Shown here piece by piece: positions 1 through 9,404 of a stretch of 64,000 bases of DNA. The stretch is from an uncultured Bacteroidales bacterium (GTDB lineage: Bacteria > Bacteroidota > Bacteroidia > Bacteroidales > UBA932), in contig CAMCFO010000001.1 of assembly GCA_945874155.1 (NCBI GenBank), positions 62,001-126,000 on the forward strand, given 5' to 3'. Positions within the stretch are counted from its first letter, which is position 1. Every line of letters begins with the position of its first letter. The position numbers and the translations under genes are program-made. The notes beneath the pieces are model-generated. The model was not told the origin of the DNA. It made no database searches and saw only the letters and a list, made by a program, of their open reading frames with translations.

Positions 1-1182
1 AACAGTTCCCAGCTCTACGATATATATTCCTGCTATGCCAATATCTACGATGCCCTGGAGCAGATTGCCTGCGACAGCATACTGGCTGAAGAATATACCG
101 CCAACTACAATTCCTACCGGGACTCACTCCTGACCATCGACCCCGAAAATGTCTTCTTCCGCACCGGAATACTCGTGGACAAAGGCAGACTTGTTGAAGC
201 TCTACAGACGATGAAGCCCTACTGCGATAGCCTGGATGTAAATGACCCTATTATGGGAGCCTCCGCTTATGTGGTGTCCGGAATATACCGCGAGATGAAC
301 AAGACTTCCTTGGAAAAGGAATACCTCATCAAATCCTGCCATTCCGACCTTATGCACGCCAACCGTGAATATATCTCTCTCACCCGCCTTGCTGAAATAC
401 TCTACGAGGAAGGGGACATAGTCCGGGCATACAATTATCTGAACCGCTCCATCGAAGATGCCAGTTATTGCAAAGCCTTGCAGAGAATGGATATGGCAGC
501 GCCTATGCTCTCGATAGTCAATACGAGTTACAAGAGAATGAATTCAAGGTGGTTGAAGTCTCTCTCAGGCATCTCTCTGGTACTCCTGCTTATGGCCGTG
601 GCCCTGCTCGTGCTCATCCATTATCTCCGCGCCCAGAGGAAACGTCTGGCCATGGCCAACAGCGAACTCACCTCATCCCAGGAATTGCTCAAGTCCGCCA
701 ATGTCCAGATAAGGGAATCTTCCAACATCAAGAATACCTATATCACCCATCTAATGCTTGAGTGCATAGCCAGAATCGAAAGTCTGGAATCCTACCGCAA
801 AAACCTCAAGAAAATGGCTCTGGCTTCCGACTTGGATTCATTGAGAAAGGAACTCAAGTCCAACGATTTCTCAGAGGCAGAATGGAAATCATTCTATCGT
901 ACCTTCGACACCACCTTCCTTTCCCTCTTTCCGACTTTTGTGGATGATTTCAACAAGCTGTTCCCTCAGGAGTGTCAAATCCGCCATCTCCCCGGCAAGC
1001 CTCTCACTCCGGAACTCCGCATCTATGCCCTCATACGTCTTGGCATAGACTCCACCGAGAAGATAGCCTCCTTGCTCCGCTATTCCCGTGCGACCATCTA
1101 CGCCTACCGTTCCCGCACCCACCTCAAATCCTTCAATCCGGATACATTTGAGGACGAAGTGAGGAAAATTGCTTCGATTTAG
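1..1182 (+). CDS. DUF6377-type membrane regulator with C-terminal HTH, 5' end outside window
   Basis: The reading frame is open from base 1, so the GTG start at 175 in the ORF track is internal and the gene begins upstream of the window; 393 residues are visible. The first part is helical and TPR-like. One membrane segment follows at about residues 186-208 (LSGISLVLLLMAVALLVL), then a coiled-coil-like stretch and a C-terminal region (IRHLPGKPLTPELRIYALIR ... TEKIASLLRYSRATIYAYR) that reads as a helix-turn-helix. This order is typical of Bacteroidales DUF6377 proteins, which often sit directly upstream of SusC/SusD pairs. I infer that it senses the glycan or its breakdown products and controls the PUL that follows. 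Family confidence is good; the regulatory role is inferred from position and the HTH. Confidence 0.8.
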   Translation, partial: NSSQLYDIYSCYANIYDALEQIACDSILAEEYTANYNSYRDSLLTIDPENVFFRTGILVDKGRLVEALQTMKPYCDSLDVNDPIMGASAYVVSGIYREMNKTSLEKEYLIKSCHSDLMHANREYISLTRLAEILYEEGDIVRAYNYLNRSIEDASYCKALQRMDMAAPMLSIVNTSYKRMNSRWLKSLSGISLVLLLMAVALLVLIHYLRAQRKRLAMANSELTSSQELLKSANVQIRESSNIKNTYITHLMLECIARIESLESYRKNLKKMALASDLDSLRKELKSNDFSEAEWKSFYRTFDTTFLSLFPTFVDDFNKLFPQECQIRHLPGKPLTPELRIYALIRLGIDSTEKIASLLRYSRATIYAYRSRTHLKSFNPDTFEDEVRKIASI

Positions 1183-1217
1183 CCCTGCTATGTTTGTATT
1201 ATCAGGCGGGGCTTTAA
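1181..1217 (+). terminator. Weak hairpin after the regulator
   Basis: AGCCCTGC pairs with GCGGGGCT (8 bp including one G-U) across a 17-nt loop and is followed by TTTAATA. It overlaps the stop codon of the DUF6377 gene and separates it from the SusC promoter. The long loop and short T run make it a modest candidate. Confidence 0.35.
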
Positions 1218-1280
1218 TACTTAAACCATTGATATTCAATGTAGAAATGTTCTAATATATCTATATTATCATTATATGCT

Positions 1281-1312
1281 ATTGCATTGGAGGTCACTTC
1301 CGGCTAATTTTG
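1281..1312 (+). promoter_or_regulatory. Bacteroidetes-type promoter for the SusC operon
   Basis: TTG at 1282-1284 and TAATTTTG at 1305-1312 are 20 nt apart, matching the phylum's TTTG-N(19-21)-TAnnTTTG pattern. Transcription would start near 1319. That places the ORF-track SusC start (1310) upstream of the transcript and supports a start at 1364 or 1370. Confidence 0.6.
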
Positions 1313-1363
1313 CCATACAAATTTGTTTTCCGCACAATTGATAGCAGAAAAACTAACCTACAA

Positions 1364-4300
1364 ATGTATATGCTACACAAAAAATCTTTAACCATCAGAT
1401 TGGCTTTGGTGTTGGCACTCACCCTTCTGGGGGGGGGATTCTCTAAGAGCAATTCAGCCTTTGCCCAATCCAAGCCCATATCTGTAAGCGGTACTGTCAC
1501 AGACAGCGAAAAGGTCCCGCTCATCGGAGTGGGCGTTATGGTCCAGGGTACTACAATCGGTGCATCCACGGACATCGATGGACACTTCTACATTGACGTT
1601 CCTTCAAAGGAATCAGTCCTCGAAGTTTCCTATCTCGGTTTCAAAACCCAGGAAATCAAAGTGGGTTCGGAAATCAACTTCAAAATTGTCCTCCTCGAAG
1701 ACAGTTCGGAACTTGACGGAGTAGTGGTCACGGGTTACGGCCATCAGAAACGTCTCTCTGTCATAGGTTCAGTGGAGACCATCGACCCGGGTGAGCTCCA
1801 GACCGGTTCCACCCGTTCCCTCAGCAACAACCTCGCAGGTCAGCTGGCCGGAGTCATTGCCTTCAGGCCATCCGGTGAGCCGGGTTATGACAACTCCAAT
1901 TTCTGGATTCGCGGTATTGCTTCATTCAGCGGCAATACCTCGCCTCTGGTTCTGGTGGACGGAGTGGAGCGTAGCCTCAACGATATCGACCCTGCCGAAA
2001 TCGAGTCTTTCTCAGTCCTCAAGGATGCATCCGCAAGTGCTATGTATGGTGTGCGAGGTGCGAACGGTGTCATACTTATAAATACAAAGAGAGGTTCCGT
2101 GGCTCCTCCTTCAGTGGATCTGCGAGTGGAGCAGTCCGTTCAGACTCCGACCAAATTGCCGGAGTTCATCGGTGCTGCAGAGTATATGGACCTGCTGAAC
2201 TATCTGCAGCCGGACCCATACAAGAAGCCTTTCACCAAGGACCAGATTCTCAAGACATATTACGGCTACGACCCTGACCTTTATCCGGACACCGACTGGC
2301 TGGATGTAATCACAAAGGACTGTGCCCTCTCCACCAGGGCCAACCTCACGGTCAGCGGAGGTTCCGAGATTCTCAGATACTCCCTCACCGCCTCCTACTA
2401 TCACGAAGACGGCATAATGGCAAGGGACAATACTCTCGAATATGATACATCCACCAAACTCAACCGCTACAATATCAGGGCAAATGTGGATTTGGACATC
2501 ACCAAGACCACTACTTTGAGGATGAGTATAGGCGGCTATATGCAGCAACTCCGCAAATCAAACAGTGGTACTGATGAACTCTTCCGAGTTGCATTCGAGA
2601 CTCCGCCTTTCGTGCATCCGGCCATATATTCTGACGGTACCATACCTATTGCCAGCAAATACAGGTCAAACCCTTGGGCTATGAGTACCCAGAATGGATA
2701 TTACAGGAGCACCACCAGCAAACTCGAGTCCCTCTTCTCCCTTGAGCAGAATCTCAAGATGATCACTCCGGGCCTCAAGATGAAACTGGTCTTCGCTTTC
2801 GACACCTTCAACTCCAACTCCCTGACCAGAAGCAAGACTCCTGATTATTACAGCGTTGCAAAATCCAGAGATGACGAAGGCAATCTGCTGCACAGCATCA
2901 TCTCTTACGGTCAGGAATTCCTCGGCCACTCCTCAAGCGGAGAATACGGCAACAACAGCACCTATTTCGAGGCCAATGTCACCTACACCCAGTCTTTCGG
3001 CAATCACGATGTGGATGCCCTGCTGCTCTACAACCAGCGCAGCTACGACTGGGGAGATATACAGCCGAAGAGAACCCAGGGTATTGCCGGCCGTCTTTCC
3101 TACACCTATGACAGACGCTATGTGGGTGAGTTCAACTTCGGTTTCAACGGTTCCGAGAACTTTGCCAAGGGCCACAGGTTCGGATTTTTCCCTTCCATAG
3201 CCCTGGGATGGCTGCTCTCAGAGGAGCATTTTATGGAGCCCTACAAGCAGCAGCTCTCCAAGTTCAAGATCAGGGCTTCCGTAGGTTCTGTCGGAAATGA
3301 CGATATCGGTGGCAGCCGCCGTTTCGCGTACCTTACGACCATCAACTCCAATGCCCCAGGCTACAATTTCGGATACGAAGGGGGAACCTATTTCTCCGGA
3401 GTTCAGGAAGGCGAAGTGGGTGTTCAGGACCTTACCTGGGAACGCTCCCTCAAGGCCAACGTAGGTTTGGAAATGGGCCTGTTCAATGCCTTCGACCTCC
3501 AGTTCGACATATTCAAGGAGAGGCGCAGCAACATCTTTATGCAGAGAAATACCATCCCGACCCAGACCGGTTTCCTTGCCACACCTTATGCCAACTATGG
3601 AAAGGTGGACAACCAGGGTGTGGAATTGCAGATGAGCTACACCAAGAGGTTTGCAAACGACTTCTTTATGTCCCTGCGGGGCACCTTCACCTATGCCAAG
3701 AACAAGATTATCGAAATCGACGAGCCTGAGACAATCAAGAAGCAGTACCCATACCGCTCAATTACAGGCCGTTCCATCGGTACCCTCTGGGGACTCACAG
3801 CCGAAGGGCTCTACACAGCCGATGATTTCGATGCTTCCGGCAATCTCAAGCCAGGCCTTCCTGTCCCGGCTCTCGGAAACACTCCGCGCCCGGGTGACAT
3901 CAAGTACAGGGATATGAACAATGACGGCAAGATTACAGATGTGGACGAAGGCTATATCGATGGTACATCAATGCCACCTTGCGTTTACGGTTTCGGCGGA
4001 AACTTCGCGTGGAAGGGAGTGGATTTCAATTTCTTCTTCCAGGGTCAAGCTGATTGCTACCGTATTATCGGAGGAAACGACTACTTCATCCCGGGTTCCG
4101 GTCAGGGCGTGCTCGGAAACGTCTATTCCAACTACACCGACTGCTGGACGGAGGATAATCCTTCCCAGAATGTCTTCTGGCCGAGACTTTCCGAGTCCAC
4201 CAACACCCACAACAGCAAGGCTTCCACCTGGTGGAAAAAGGATATGTCCTTCCTCCGCTGCAAGACCATCGAGCTGGGTTACACCATTCCGCAGAAACTG

Positions 4301-4462
4301 ACAAAAAATGCCCACATCGAGACCGTGCGTTTCTATGTCAGCGGCAACAACCTCTTCTACTTTTCCGACTTCAAACTTTGGGACCCGGAGCTTGACACCA
4401 CTGACGGTCTCCGCTATCCGTCAATGCGTTCAGTTCTGTTCGGTATCAACATCAAGTTCTAA
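1364..4462 (+). CDS. SusC-like TonB-dependent outer-membrane glycan transporter
   Basis: About 1032 residues from the chosen ATG (1364; ATG 1370 is equally possible). The N-terminus is a signal peptide ending near SNSAFAQ. Next comes a carboxypeptidase-regulatory-like domain (ISVSGTVTDSEKVPLIGVGV), the SusC-family junction VVVTGYGHQKRLSVIGSVET, a plug domain with NLAGQLAGV and LVLVDGVER, and a long beta-barrel ending in LFGINIKF. SusC proteins import oligosaccharides through the outer membrane using TonB energy, with SusD as lid. It is followed 14 nt later by the SusD-like gene. The ORF-track start at 1310 adds 18 residues with no leader character and precedes the predicted transcription start. 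The signal-peptide codons contain a run of nine G residues (separate entry). The substrate is unknown; the nearby GH-D enzyme suggests alpha-linked galactose or glucose. Confidence 0.95.
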   Translation: MYMLHKKSLTIRLALVLALTLLGGGFSKSNSAFAQSKPISVSGTVTDSEKVPLIGVGVMVQGTTIGASTDIDGHFYIDVPSKESVLEVSYLGFKTQEIKVGSEINFKIVLLEDSSELDGVVVTGYGHQKRLSVIGSVETIDPGELQTGSTRSLSNNLAGQLAGVIAFRPSGEPGYDNSNFWIRGIASFSGNTSPLVLVDGVERSLNDIDPAEIESFSVLKDASASAMYGVRGANGVILINTKRGSVAPPSVDLRVEQSVQTPTKLPEFIGAAEYMDLLNYLQPDPYKKPFTKDQILKTYYGYDPDLYPDTDWLDVITKDCALSTRANLTVSGGSEILRYSLTASYYHEDGIMARDNTLEYDTSTKLNRYNIRANVDLDITKTTTLRMSIGGYMQQLRKSNSGTDELFRVAFETPPFVHPAIYSDGTIPIASKYRSNPWAMSTQNGYYRSTTSKLESLFSLEQNLKMITPGLKMKLVFAFDTFNSNSLTRSKTPDYYSVAKSRDDEGNLLHSIISYGQEFLGHSSSGEYGNNSTYFEANVTYTQSFGNHDVDALLLYNQRSYDWGDIQPKRTQGIAGRLSYTYDRRYVGEFNFGFNGSENFAKGHRFGFFPSIALGWLLSEEHFMEPYKQQLSKFKIRASVGSVGNDDIGGSRRFAYLTTINSNAPGYNFGYEGGTYFSGVQEGEVGVQDLTWERSLKANVGLEMGLFNAFDLQFDIFKERRSNIFMQRNTIPTQTGFLATPYANYGKVDNQGVELQMSYTKRFANDFFMSLRGTFTYAKNKIIEIDEPETIKKQYPYRSITGRSIGTLWGLTAEGLYTADDFDASGNLKPGLPVPALGNTPRPGDIKYRDMNNDGKITDVDEGYIDGTSMPPCVYGFGGNFAWKGVDFNFFFQGQADCYRIIGGNDYFIPGSGQGVLGNVYSNYTDCWTEDNPSQNVFWPRLSESTNTHNSKASTWWKKDMSFLRCKTIELGYTIPQKLTKNAHIETVRFYVSGNNLFYFSDFKLWDPELDTTDGLRYPSMRSVLFGINIKF
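1429..1437 (+). repeat. G9 homopolymer in the SusC signal peptide
   Basis: Nine consecutive G bases encode part of LLGGGF in the leader of the SusC-like protein. A slip of one base would shift the frame before the mature protein begins, so the tract could act as an on/off switch. As sequenced the frame is intact. Confidence 0.7.
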
Positions 4463-4476
4463 AACCGGCATTAATT

Positions 4477-6336
4477 ATGAAAAAGATTACATACATATTT
4501 TTGAGCTTGGTCCTGTCGCTCGGAGCAGTTTCCTGCAACTGGCTCGACAAGGAGTCGGACACCGAGCTTACACTTGAAATGGTCTTTGCAGACAAGACCA
4601 GGGTCGAAGGCTGGCTGGGTAATGTCTATTCCGGTATTCCGGACCCTTATATGGGACACGGCCGCTACATCGGACAGGACATTCTGGGCGATGATATGTC
4701 CCCGTCAGAAAGATGGAGACAATGGAACTGGGACGTAATCCCTTTCATCCTCGGAGAATGGACCCCTTCTTCCAGCTGGGGCGGAAACTATTGGGCCTAT
4801 CTCCCTCAGCGAATCAGGGAAGCCTATATCTTCATCGAAAATGCAAAGCCTCTTCCGGACCAGAACCTTCCTTTGGAAGAGGTGGAGTATATGAAGGCCG
4901 AATGCCGTTTCCTCGCAGCCTATTACTGGTACCTGCTTACGGACACCTACGGAGCAATTCCTTACCGTCCGAATTTCATTGCCCCTTCGGATTCCGACCT
5001 GGCATCCCTCAAGGTGGGACAGAGTCCATATTATCAGATTATTGACGACCTCGACAGGGAGTTCCTGGAGGTTTCAAAACTGCTTCCGGCCACATATTCT
5101 GACGGAAGAAAATATGGACGTGCCACCTCTATTATGTGTCTTGCCATCAGGGCCAGAATGTTGGTTTTTGCTGCCAGTCCGCTCGTAAACGGCAATCCTG
5201 ATTATGCCAGCTTTGTAAACCGCTCAGGCGAGCAGCTTTTCAGCACAAGTTACGATCCGTCCCGTTGGACCAGGGCAAAACAAGCCTGCAAGGATCTCAT
5301 AGACGCAGCGGAGGCAGCTGGACACAAACTGTATGAGGTGAAGAATTCCGATGGCCGTATTGATCCTTTCGCGTCTGTCCAATATGCTATGCTTGCAAGG
5401 GCAGACCAGGGTAACAAGGAAATTCTATTCGCCCGTCCGGGAGGTTGTGATTACGGAGATTATGAAAAGCACTGCACCCCTGTTGTGGGCGGAGGTAACG
5501 GAGGTTGGGGAGTGACCCAGTCCCTTGTGGATGCCTTCTTTATGGAGAATGGTCTGCCTATCACCGACCCTGCCTCCGGATATGTGGAAAGCGGATTTTC
5601 CACTGCAGATGAAGTTAGGGGCTATGACTGGGAAGGGGAGTACAACGACGACAAAGTCACTGCTGCCGGTACCTACAATATGTACTGCCACAGGGAACCG
5701 CGTTTCTATACGACCATCAGTTTCAACAACGCGTGGTTCTGCAGTGAAAAACGCCGCTACGATTTCCTGATGAACGGTGCTGACAATCCTCATACCCACG
5801 ATGCTCCACAGAACGGCTACCTGTTGCGCAAGAAGGTTTCTCCGGAAAGCATCATCATTGAGAACAACATCAAATACCGTCCGGGCATCATCTGCCGCCT
5901 TGCCGAGGCTTATCTCAACTATGCCGAGGCTTTGGTAGAGTGCGGCGAGACCACTCAGGAAGTGCTGGACTATGTGAACAAAATACGCGTCCGTGCAGGT
6001 GTCCGCCCATATACCTTCGGAGCCACTGACGACAACAACATCCACGTGGATGCAGACCAGTCAGCCCTCCGCAAAATAATCCGTATGGAGAGAAGGGTGG
6101 AACTCTGCTGCGAAGGCCTGCGTTACAATGACTTGCGCCGTTGGAAAGAGGCTGAGACTGTCCTGAACGGACCATTTTATGGAATGAACTACAACGGCAC
6201 CAATGCCTCCACATTCTATCGGCGTACTGTTTATCAGACAAGGGTTTACCACAAGTCCTACTATTGGTTCCCGATCCACCAGAGCGAGCTTGACAAGAAT
6301 GAGAACCTGGTGCAGAATCCTTATTGGGCTGAATAA
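4477..6336 (+). CDS. SusD-like (RagB/SusD) surface glycan-binding lipoprotein
   Basis: 619 residues. The leader is a lipoprotein signal with lipobox-like LGAVSC, followed by acidic residues (NWLDKESDTE) as in surface-exported Bacteroidetes lipoproteins. RagB/SusD TPR helices follow (RFLAAYYWYLLTDTYGAIPY, YYQIIDDLDREFLE), then the C-terminal SusD signature with YRPGIICRLAEAYLNYAEAL, the DYVNKIRVRAGV segment and MERRVELCCEGLRYNDLRRW, ending LDKNENLVQNPYW. These proteins bind oligosaccharide and cap the SusC barrel. It lies directly downstream of SusC and 5 nt before the SusE-like gene, so it is co-transcribed. Family assignment is secure; the ligand is not readable from sequence. Confidence 0.95.
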   Translation: MKKITYIFLSLVLSLGAVSCNWLDKESDTELTLEMVFADKTRVEGWLGNVYSGIPDPYMGHGRYIGQDILGDDMSPSERWRQWNWDVIPFILGEWTPSSSWGGNYWAYLPQRIREAYIFIENAKPLPDQNLPLEEVEYMKAECRFLAAYYWYLLTDTYGAIPYRPNFIAPSDSDLASLKVGQSPYYQIIDDLDREFLEVSKLLPATYSDGRKYGRATSIMCLAIRARMLVFAASPLVNGNPDYASFVNRSGEQLFSTSYDPSRWTRAKQACKDLIDAAEAAGHKLYEVKNSDGRIDPFASVQYAMLARADQGNKEILFARPGGCDYGDYEKHCTPVVGGGNGGWGVTQSLVDAFFMENGLPITDPASGYVESGFSTADEVRGYDWEGEYNDDKVTAAGTYNMYCHREPRFYTTISFNNAWFCSEKRRYDFLMNGADNPHTHDAPQNGYLLRKKVSPESIIIENNIKYRPGIICRLAEAYLNYAEALVECGETTQEVLDYVNKIRVRAGVRPYTFGATDDNNIHVDADQSALRKIIRMERRVELCCEGLRYNDLRRWKEAETVLNGPFYGMNYNGTNASTFYRRTVYQTRVYHKSYYWFPIHQSELDKNENLVQNPYWAE

Positions 6337-6341
6337 TCATA

Positions 6342-7724
6342 ATGAACACTCCAATGAAAAACATCATATCAAAATCTGCATTCTTCGTTGCAATGCTTTC
6401 TCTCCTGCTTTCCTGTGAGAAATCAGTGAGGTTTGATCTTCCCTCTCCGGAAGACCAGATGCATTTGAATGTCTCGAAAGAGTCTGTCGAAATCTCCTTC
6501 TTTTCAGAAGAGCAGGTGGCGGTTTCTTTTGCCTGGAACACCAGCGGTTATGCTGCTCAGGGAAGACCAGTCAACTACTCTTTCAAGATGGATATATCAG
6601 GAAACAATTTCGAGACATCTATTCCAAAGGTTGACGTTACTGGAGTCAACAGCATTTCATTTTCACCATCACAACTAAAGAGCTTTCTGGATGACTGGGG
6701 TGTCCAGGACGGTACCAAGGTGATGGTCGAGGCAGAGGTTATTGCATCCCTTGCCGAGACTGAATCCATTGAAACCCAAAAGTATGAGAAGCCGGAGGTG
6801 TCCAAGGTTACATTCGAGCTGACTTGTCTGCAGGAGGATATCCAAATCCAGACCGGGGGCAAGACTTATGTCTTCGTGAACAATATGGCCTTTATCGTGG
6901 TGGAGGATGCCTCAGATGTGAAATGTGTTTCAGGCTCTTTCTCCAAGACCATCTCTGTGCCGGAAAAGGGGCTGTGGTGGTTCGGTCTGGATTACGTAAA
7001 TCGCAATATCAACTTCTCAAGGCCTCAGATGTGGATGCTCGGAGATGCCGATGTCAACGGATGGTGGCTCGGCGGTATGCCTGAAATACCTGCCGCAGAT
7101 GATAGCGGAAAGATCAAGAAGTGGAATGGAATCCTCTTCCCCGGGGAAATGAAGTTTTCTCTGACTTTTGGCGGCGAAGATTTTACCCGCCCGTATCTTA
7201 TGCCTTTGGTTGAGAATGCACCGCTTTCCAATGCTGGCATACAGTATGTTCCGGCCGGGAATCCTGACTACAAATGGCGGGTCAGCGAATCGGATGCGGG
7301 AGAGTATAATATCACTCTGGACATAGAAAATATGACCATCAGCTTCGAGAAACTTCGCGATGCACTTCCTTACCGTGAAATCTGGATTTGCGGAAATGCC
7401 ACATCTGCCGGATGGGAATCAAATCCGTTCCCGCTTAAGTTGAACTATGACAGGAATGAAAAAGTTTTTGTCTTTGACGGCCATCTCTCTCCTGGAGAGT
7501 TCAAATTCCCGCTTGCGGAGCGTACATACGAGATACCTTTCCTTATGCCGACCGTAGTTGGCTCAGATGGGTTGATCCCAGTCGATTTCTTGGGTTGGAT
7601 TCACGGTATTGAGGTGGTAAACGGAGAATATGACCATAAATGGAAAGTTGAGGAAGGGGATCAGGGAGACTATATTCTTAAAGTTGATACCATAAACAAA
7701 CAAATGAGAGCCCAGAAGAAATGA
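6342..7724 (+). CDS. SusE/SusF-like surface glycan-binding lipoprotein
   Basis: 460 residues; ATG 6342 or ATG 6354 (MKNIISKS) could start it. The lipoprotein leader ends LLLSC. The N-terminal domain (FDLPSPEDQMHLN ... VSFAWN ... YSFKMDISGNNF) is the Ig-like SusE N-domain. Two beta-sandwich modules follow that resemble the starch-binding modules of SusE/SusF. The second begins YREIWICGNATSAGWESNPF and contains LSPGEFKFPL. Paired 'CGNA..AGW' and 'GEFKF' motifs are typical of these modules. It probably captures glycan at the cell surface beside SusC/D. The stop overlaps the start of the glycosidase gene (ATGATG), indicating translational coupling. The ligand is unknown. Confidence 0.85.
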   Translation: MNTPMKNIISKSAFFVAMLSLLLSCEKSVRFDLPSPEDQMHLNVSKESVEISFFSEEQVAVSFAWNTSGYAAQGRPVNYSFKMDISGNNFETSIPKVDVTGVNSISFSPSQLKSFLDDWGVQDGTKVMVEAEVIASLAETESIETQKYEKPEVSKVTFELTCLQEDIQIQTGGKTYVFVNNMAFIVVEDASDVKCVSGSFSKTISVPEKGLWWFGLDYVNRNINFSRPQMWMLGDADVNGWWLGGMPEIPAADDSGKIKKWNGILFPGEMKFSLTFGGEDFTRPYLMPLVENAPLSNAGIQYVPAGNPDYKWRVSESDAGEYNITLDIENMTISFEKLRDALPYREIWICGNATSAGWESNPFPLKLNYDRNEKVFVFDGHLSPGEFKFPLAERTYEIPFLMPTVVGSDGLIPVDFLGWIHGIEVVNGEYDHKWKVEEGDQGDYILKVDTINKQMRAQKK

Positions 7725-9217
7725 TGTTCAGAAATTTCAAACAAACTGTTATGGCAGCTGCAATCCTCCTTGCAGCTGTCTCCTCCTGTGCAAAGGACAA
7801 GAAACCTGCATGGACCCCGGACGATTTCAGGGGCGGAAGTACGGAGTTGGTTCCTGTGGACGGCAAAATACACACCTATGCTCCGAAACTCTATTATTCC
7901 ATCTACGAATACTGTCGTGAGGCTGAAAAGAATACCAATGTTGCCATAAATATGACTGAGGCAGAGTGGCAGAGAACTATTGATTTTGTCGCCGAAAACC
8001 TCAAGCCATACGGTTACGATATGATTGTCACAGACGGGTTTATGGCAATGTGGTCAGACAACAGCCCCGAGTCCAAAGGGTATATGACCCACTATGGGGA
8101 GAATAAACTCACCCGTCTTGTGGAGATGTGTGCAGAGAAGGGACTTAAGCTCGGAATCTATGACAACCCGCTCTGGATTCACGGGGATGACAATTATTAT
8201 GTGGAGGGTACAGGCACAAAGTTCGGTGACCTCAAGTACAACAGTTCGGATAATGTTCTCAAGCCTGGAAGCACAGATTCCTTCCCTTGGGCAGTTCCTA
8301 GCCACAAGGGATGCAGGGAGTTCATCGACGGCTTCTTCAAGTATTACAAGAGCATAGGGGTGGATTATATACGAATGGACTTTATGTGTCTGTTCGAGAC
8401 AGGTGACGGAGCAGGCGGAATGCCCGGAAAGGGCTATGGAAGGGACGAATATGAACTTGCTCTCAAGTATATCTGTGAATCTGCCCAGAGATACGGGGTC
8501 TTTACATCCATAGTTATGCCGAATCTCACCAACTGCGGTTCCCTTGAACTTCAGAAGGTAAACGAGTTCCGTTTCAGTGCCGACACTTTCGACGGCGGAT
8601 GGGGACACGTTTCCAGTTGGGTATGGGGAGAAATCAACGGCTGGGACAGGGTGAAAGGAAGCTGGCCAAGCTGCCACAACATCTTTGAGGGATTCATTTT
8701 CTGGTCCCAGTTCACAGGACCTGACACTGCAATGCCGGACGGGGACTTCATCAGGCTCAATACACTCACCGAAGAGGAGTGCAGGACAGAAATCACCATT
8801 GACATAGTAGCCGGAGCAGGCCTCAAGCCTACAGACCGTCCTGAAATCATCCAGCAGGAGCAGCACAAAAACAAGCTCAAATACCTTCAGAACGAACAAG
8901 TTCTGGAAATACTCAAACAGCACTGCATCTGCAAACCGCTTTCCACAGACATCTGGAATGAGAAGTCCCAGATCTGGCATGGAGTGATGCCGGACGGCGA
9001 CCACATCCTTGCCCTCTTCAACAGGGAAGACGAGACCAAGTGGAGATACGCCTCATTCTCTGACCTGGGACTGGACCCTTCTTCCATAGAGGAGGTGAGG
9101 GACCTCTGGTGGGACTACAACTGCGGCTTCTATGACGAGGGCGCCAATGCCGAAAACGGAATCGGCTTCAATATCACGCCGCACGATGTGAAGCTGATGC
9201 GGATATACTTGAAGTAA
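7721..9217 (+). CDS. Clan GH-D (GH27-like) lipoprotein glycoside hydrolase
   Basis: 498 residues, lipoprotein leader ending AAVSSC, start at ATG 7721 or 7724. The body looks like a (beta/alpha)8 barrel: LKPYGYDMIVTDGF, then EKGLKLGIYDNP, then VDYIRMDFM. The last matches the clan-D nucleophile strand, making D220 the candidate nucleophile. NEFRFSADTFDG aligns with the acid/base strand, making D288 the candidate. A C-terminal beta-sandwich ends VRDLWWDYNCG ... ITPHDVKLMRIYLK, as in GH27 enzymes. Known clan-D activities include alpha-galactosidase, alpha-N-acetylgalactosaminidase, beta-L-arabinopyranosidase and isomaltodextranase. Lipidation and PUL position suggest surface or periplasmic cleavage of the imported glycan. 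The barrel has segments I do not recognise from classical GH27, so it may be a divergent subfamily. Confidence 0.7.
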   Translation: MMFRNFKQTVMAAAILLAAVSSCAKDKKPAWTPDDFRGGSTELVPVDGKIHTYAPKLYYSIYEYCREAEKNTNVAINMTEAEWQRTIDFVAENLKPYGYDMIVTDGFMAMWSDNSPESKGYMTHYGENKLTRLVEMCAEKGLKLGIYDNPLWIHGDDNYYVEGTGTKFGDLKYNSSDNVLKPGSTDSFPWAVPSHKGCREFIDGFFKYYKSIGVDYIRMDFMCLFETGDGAGGMPGKGYGRDEYELALKYICESAQRYGVFTSIVMPNLTNCGSLELQKVNEFRFSADTFDGGWGHVSSWVWGEINGWDRVKGSWPSCHNIFEGFIFWSQFTGPDTAMPDGDFIRLNTLTEEECRTEITIDIVAGAGLKPTDRPEIIQQEQHKNKLKYLQNEQVLEILKQHCICKPLSTDIWNEKSQIWHGVMPDGDHILALFNREDETKWRYASFSDLGLDPSSIEEVRDLWWDYNCGFYDEGANAENGIGFNITPHDVKLMRIYLK

Positions 9218-9260
9218 TGTCTAAAAATATTATAACCAATTTTTTAATATTCATTTAATT

Positions 9261-9404
9261 ATGAGCAACAAACCTGTTTATTATTCACCTCTTGTCCGGA
9301 CACTGGACTTTCCGGTTGAGGCAGCTGTCGCTTTGAGCCAGACCACTAAGCAGAACAGCTTCTATGAAATCAACTATGGTGGTCAGGATAATGAATTCGC
9401 ATAA
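9261..9404 (+). CDS. 47-residue peptide, unknown function, too short for ORF track
   Basis: ATG at 9261, TAA at 9402-9404, giving MSNKPVYYSPLVRTLDFPVE then a Gln/Thr/Asn/Gly-rich tail ending QDNEFA. It has no signal peptide or membrane segment. It lies 43 nt after the glycosidase gene and 20 nt before the fimbrillin/SusF-like lipoprotein gene. The pattern (short, Y-x-P near the N-terminus, hydrophobic middle with Ala-Ser, Gly/Asp tail) resembles small uncharacterised Bacteroidales peptides I associate with surface-lipoprotein loci. That resemblance is from memory, not from a search. Codon use is plausible and the ORF fills the gap neatly, so I think it is real, but no function can be assigned. 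Confidence 0.6.
   Translation: MSNKPVYYSPLVRTLDFPVEAAVALSQTTKQNSFYEINYGGQDNEFA

Noticed and set aside
1310-1363. Upstream start of the SusC-like gene
   Set aside because: It lies before the predicted transcription start and lacks leader character; the signal peptide begins at 1364 or 1370.
8054-9004. 316-residue minus-strand ORF opposite the glycosidase
   Set aside because: Antisense shadow caused by codon bias; the plus-strand gene has a lipobox and catalytic motifs.
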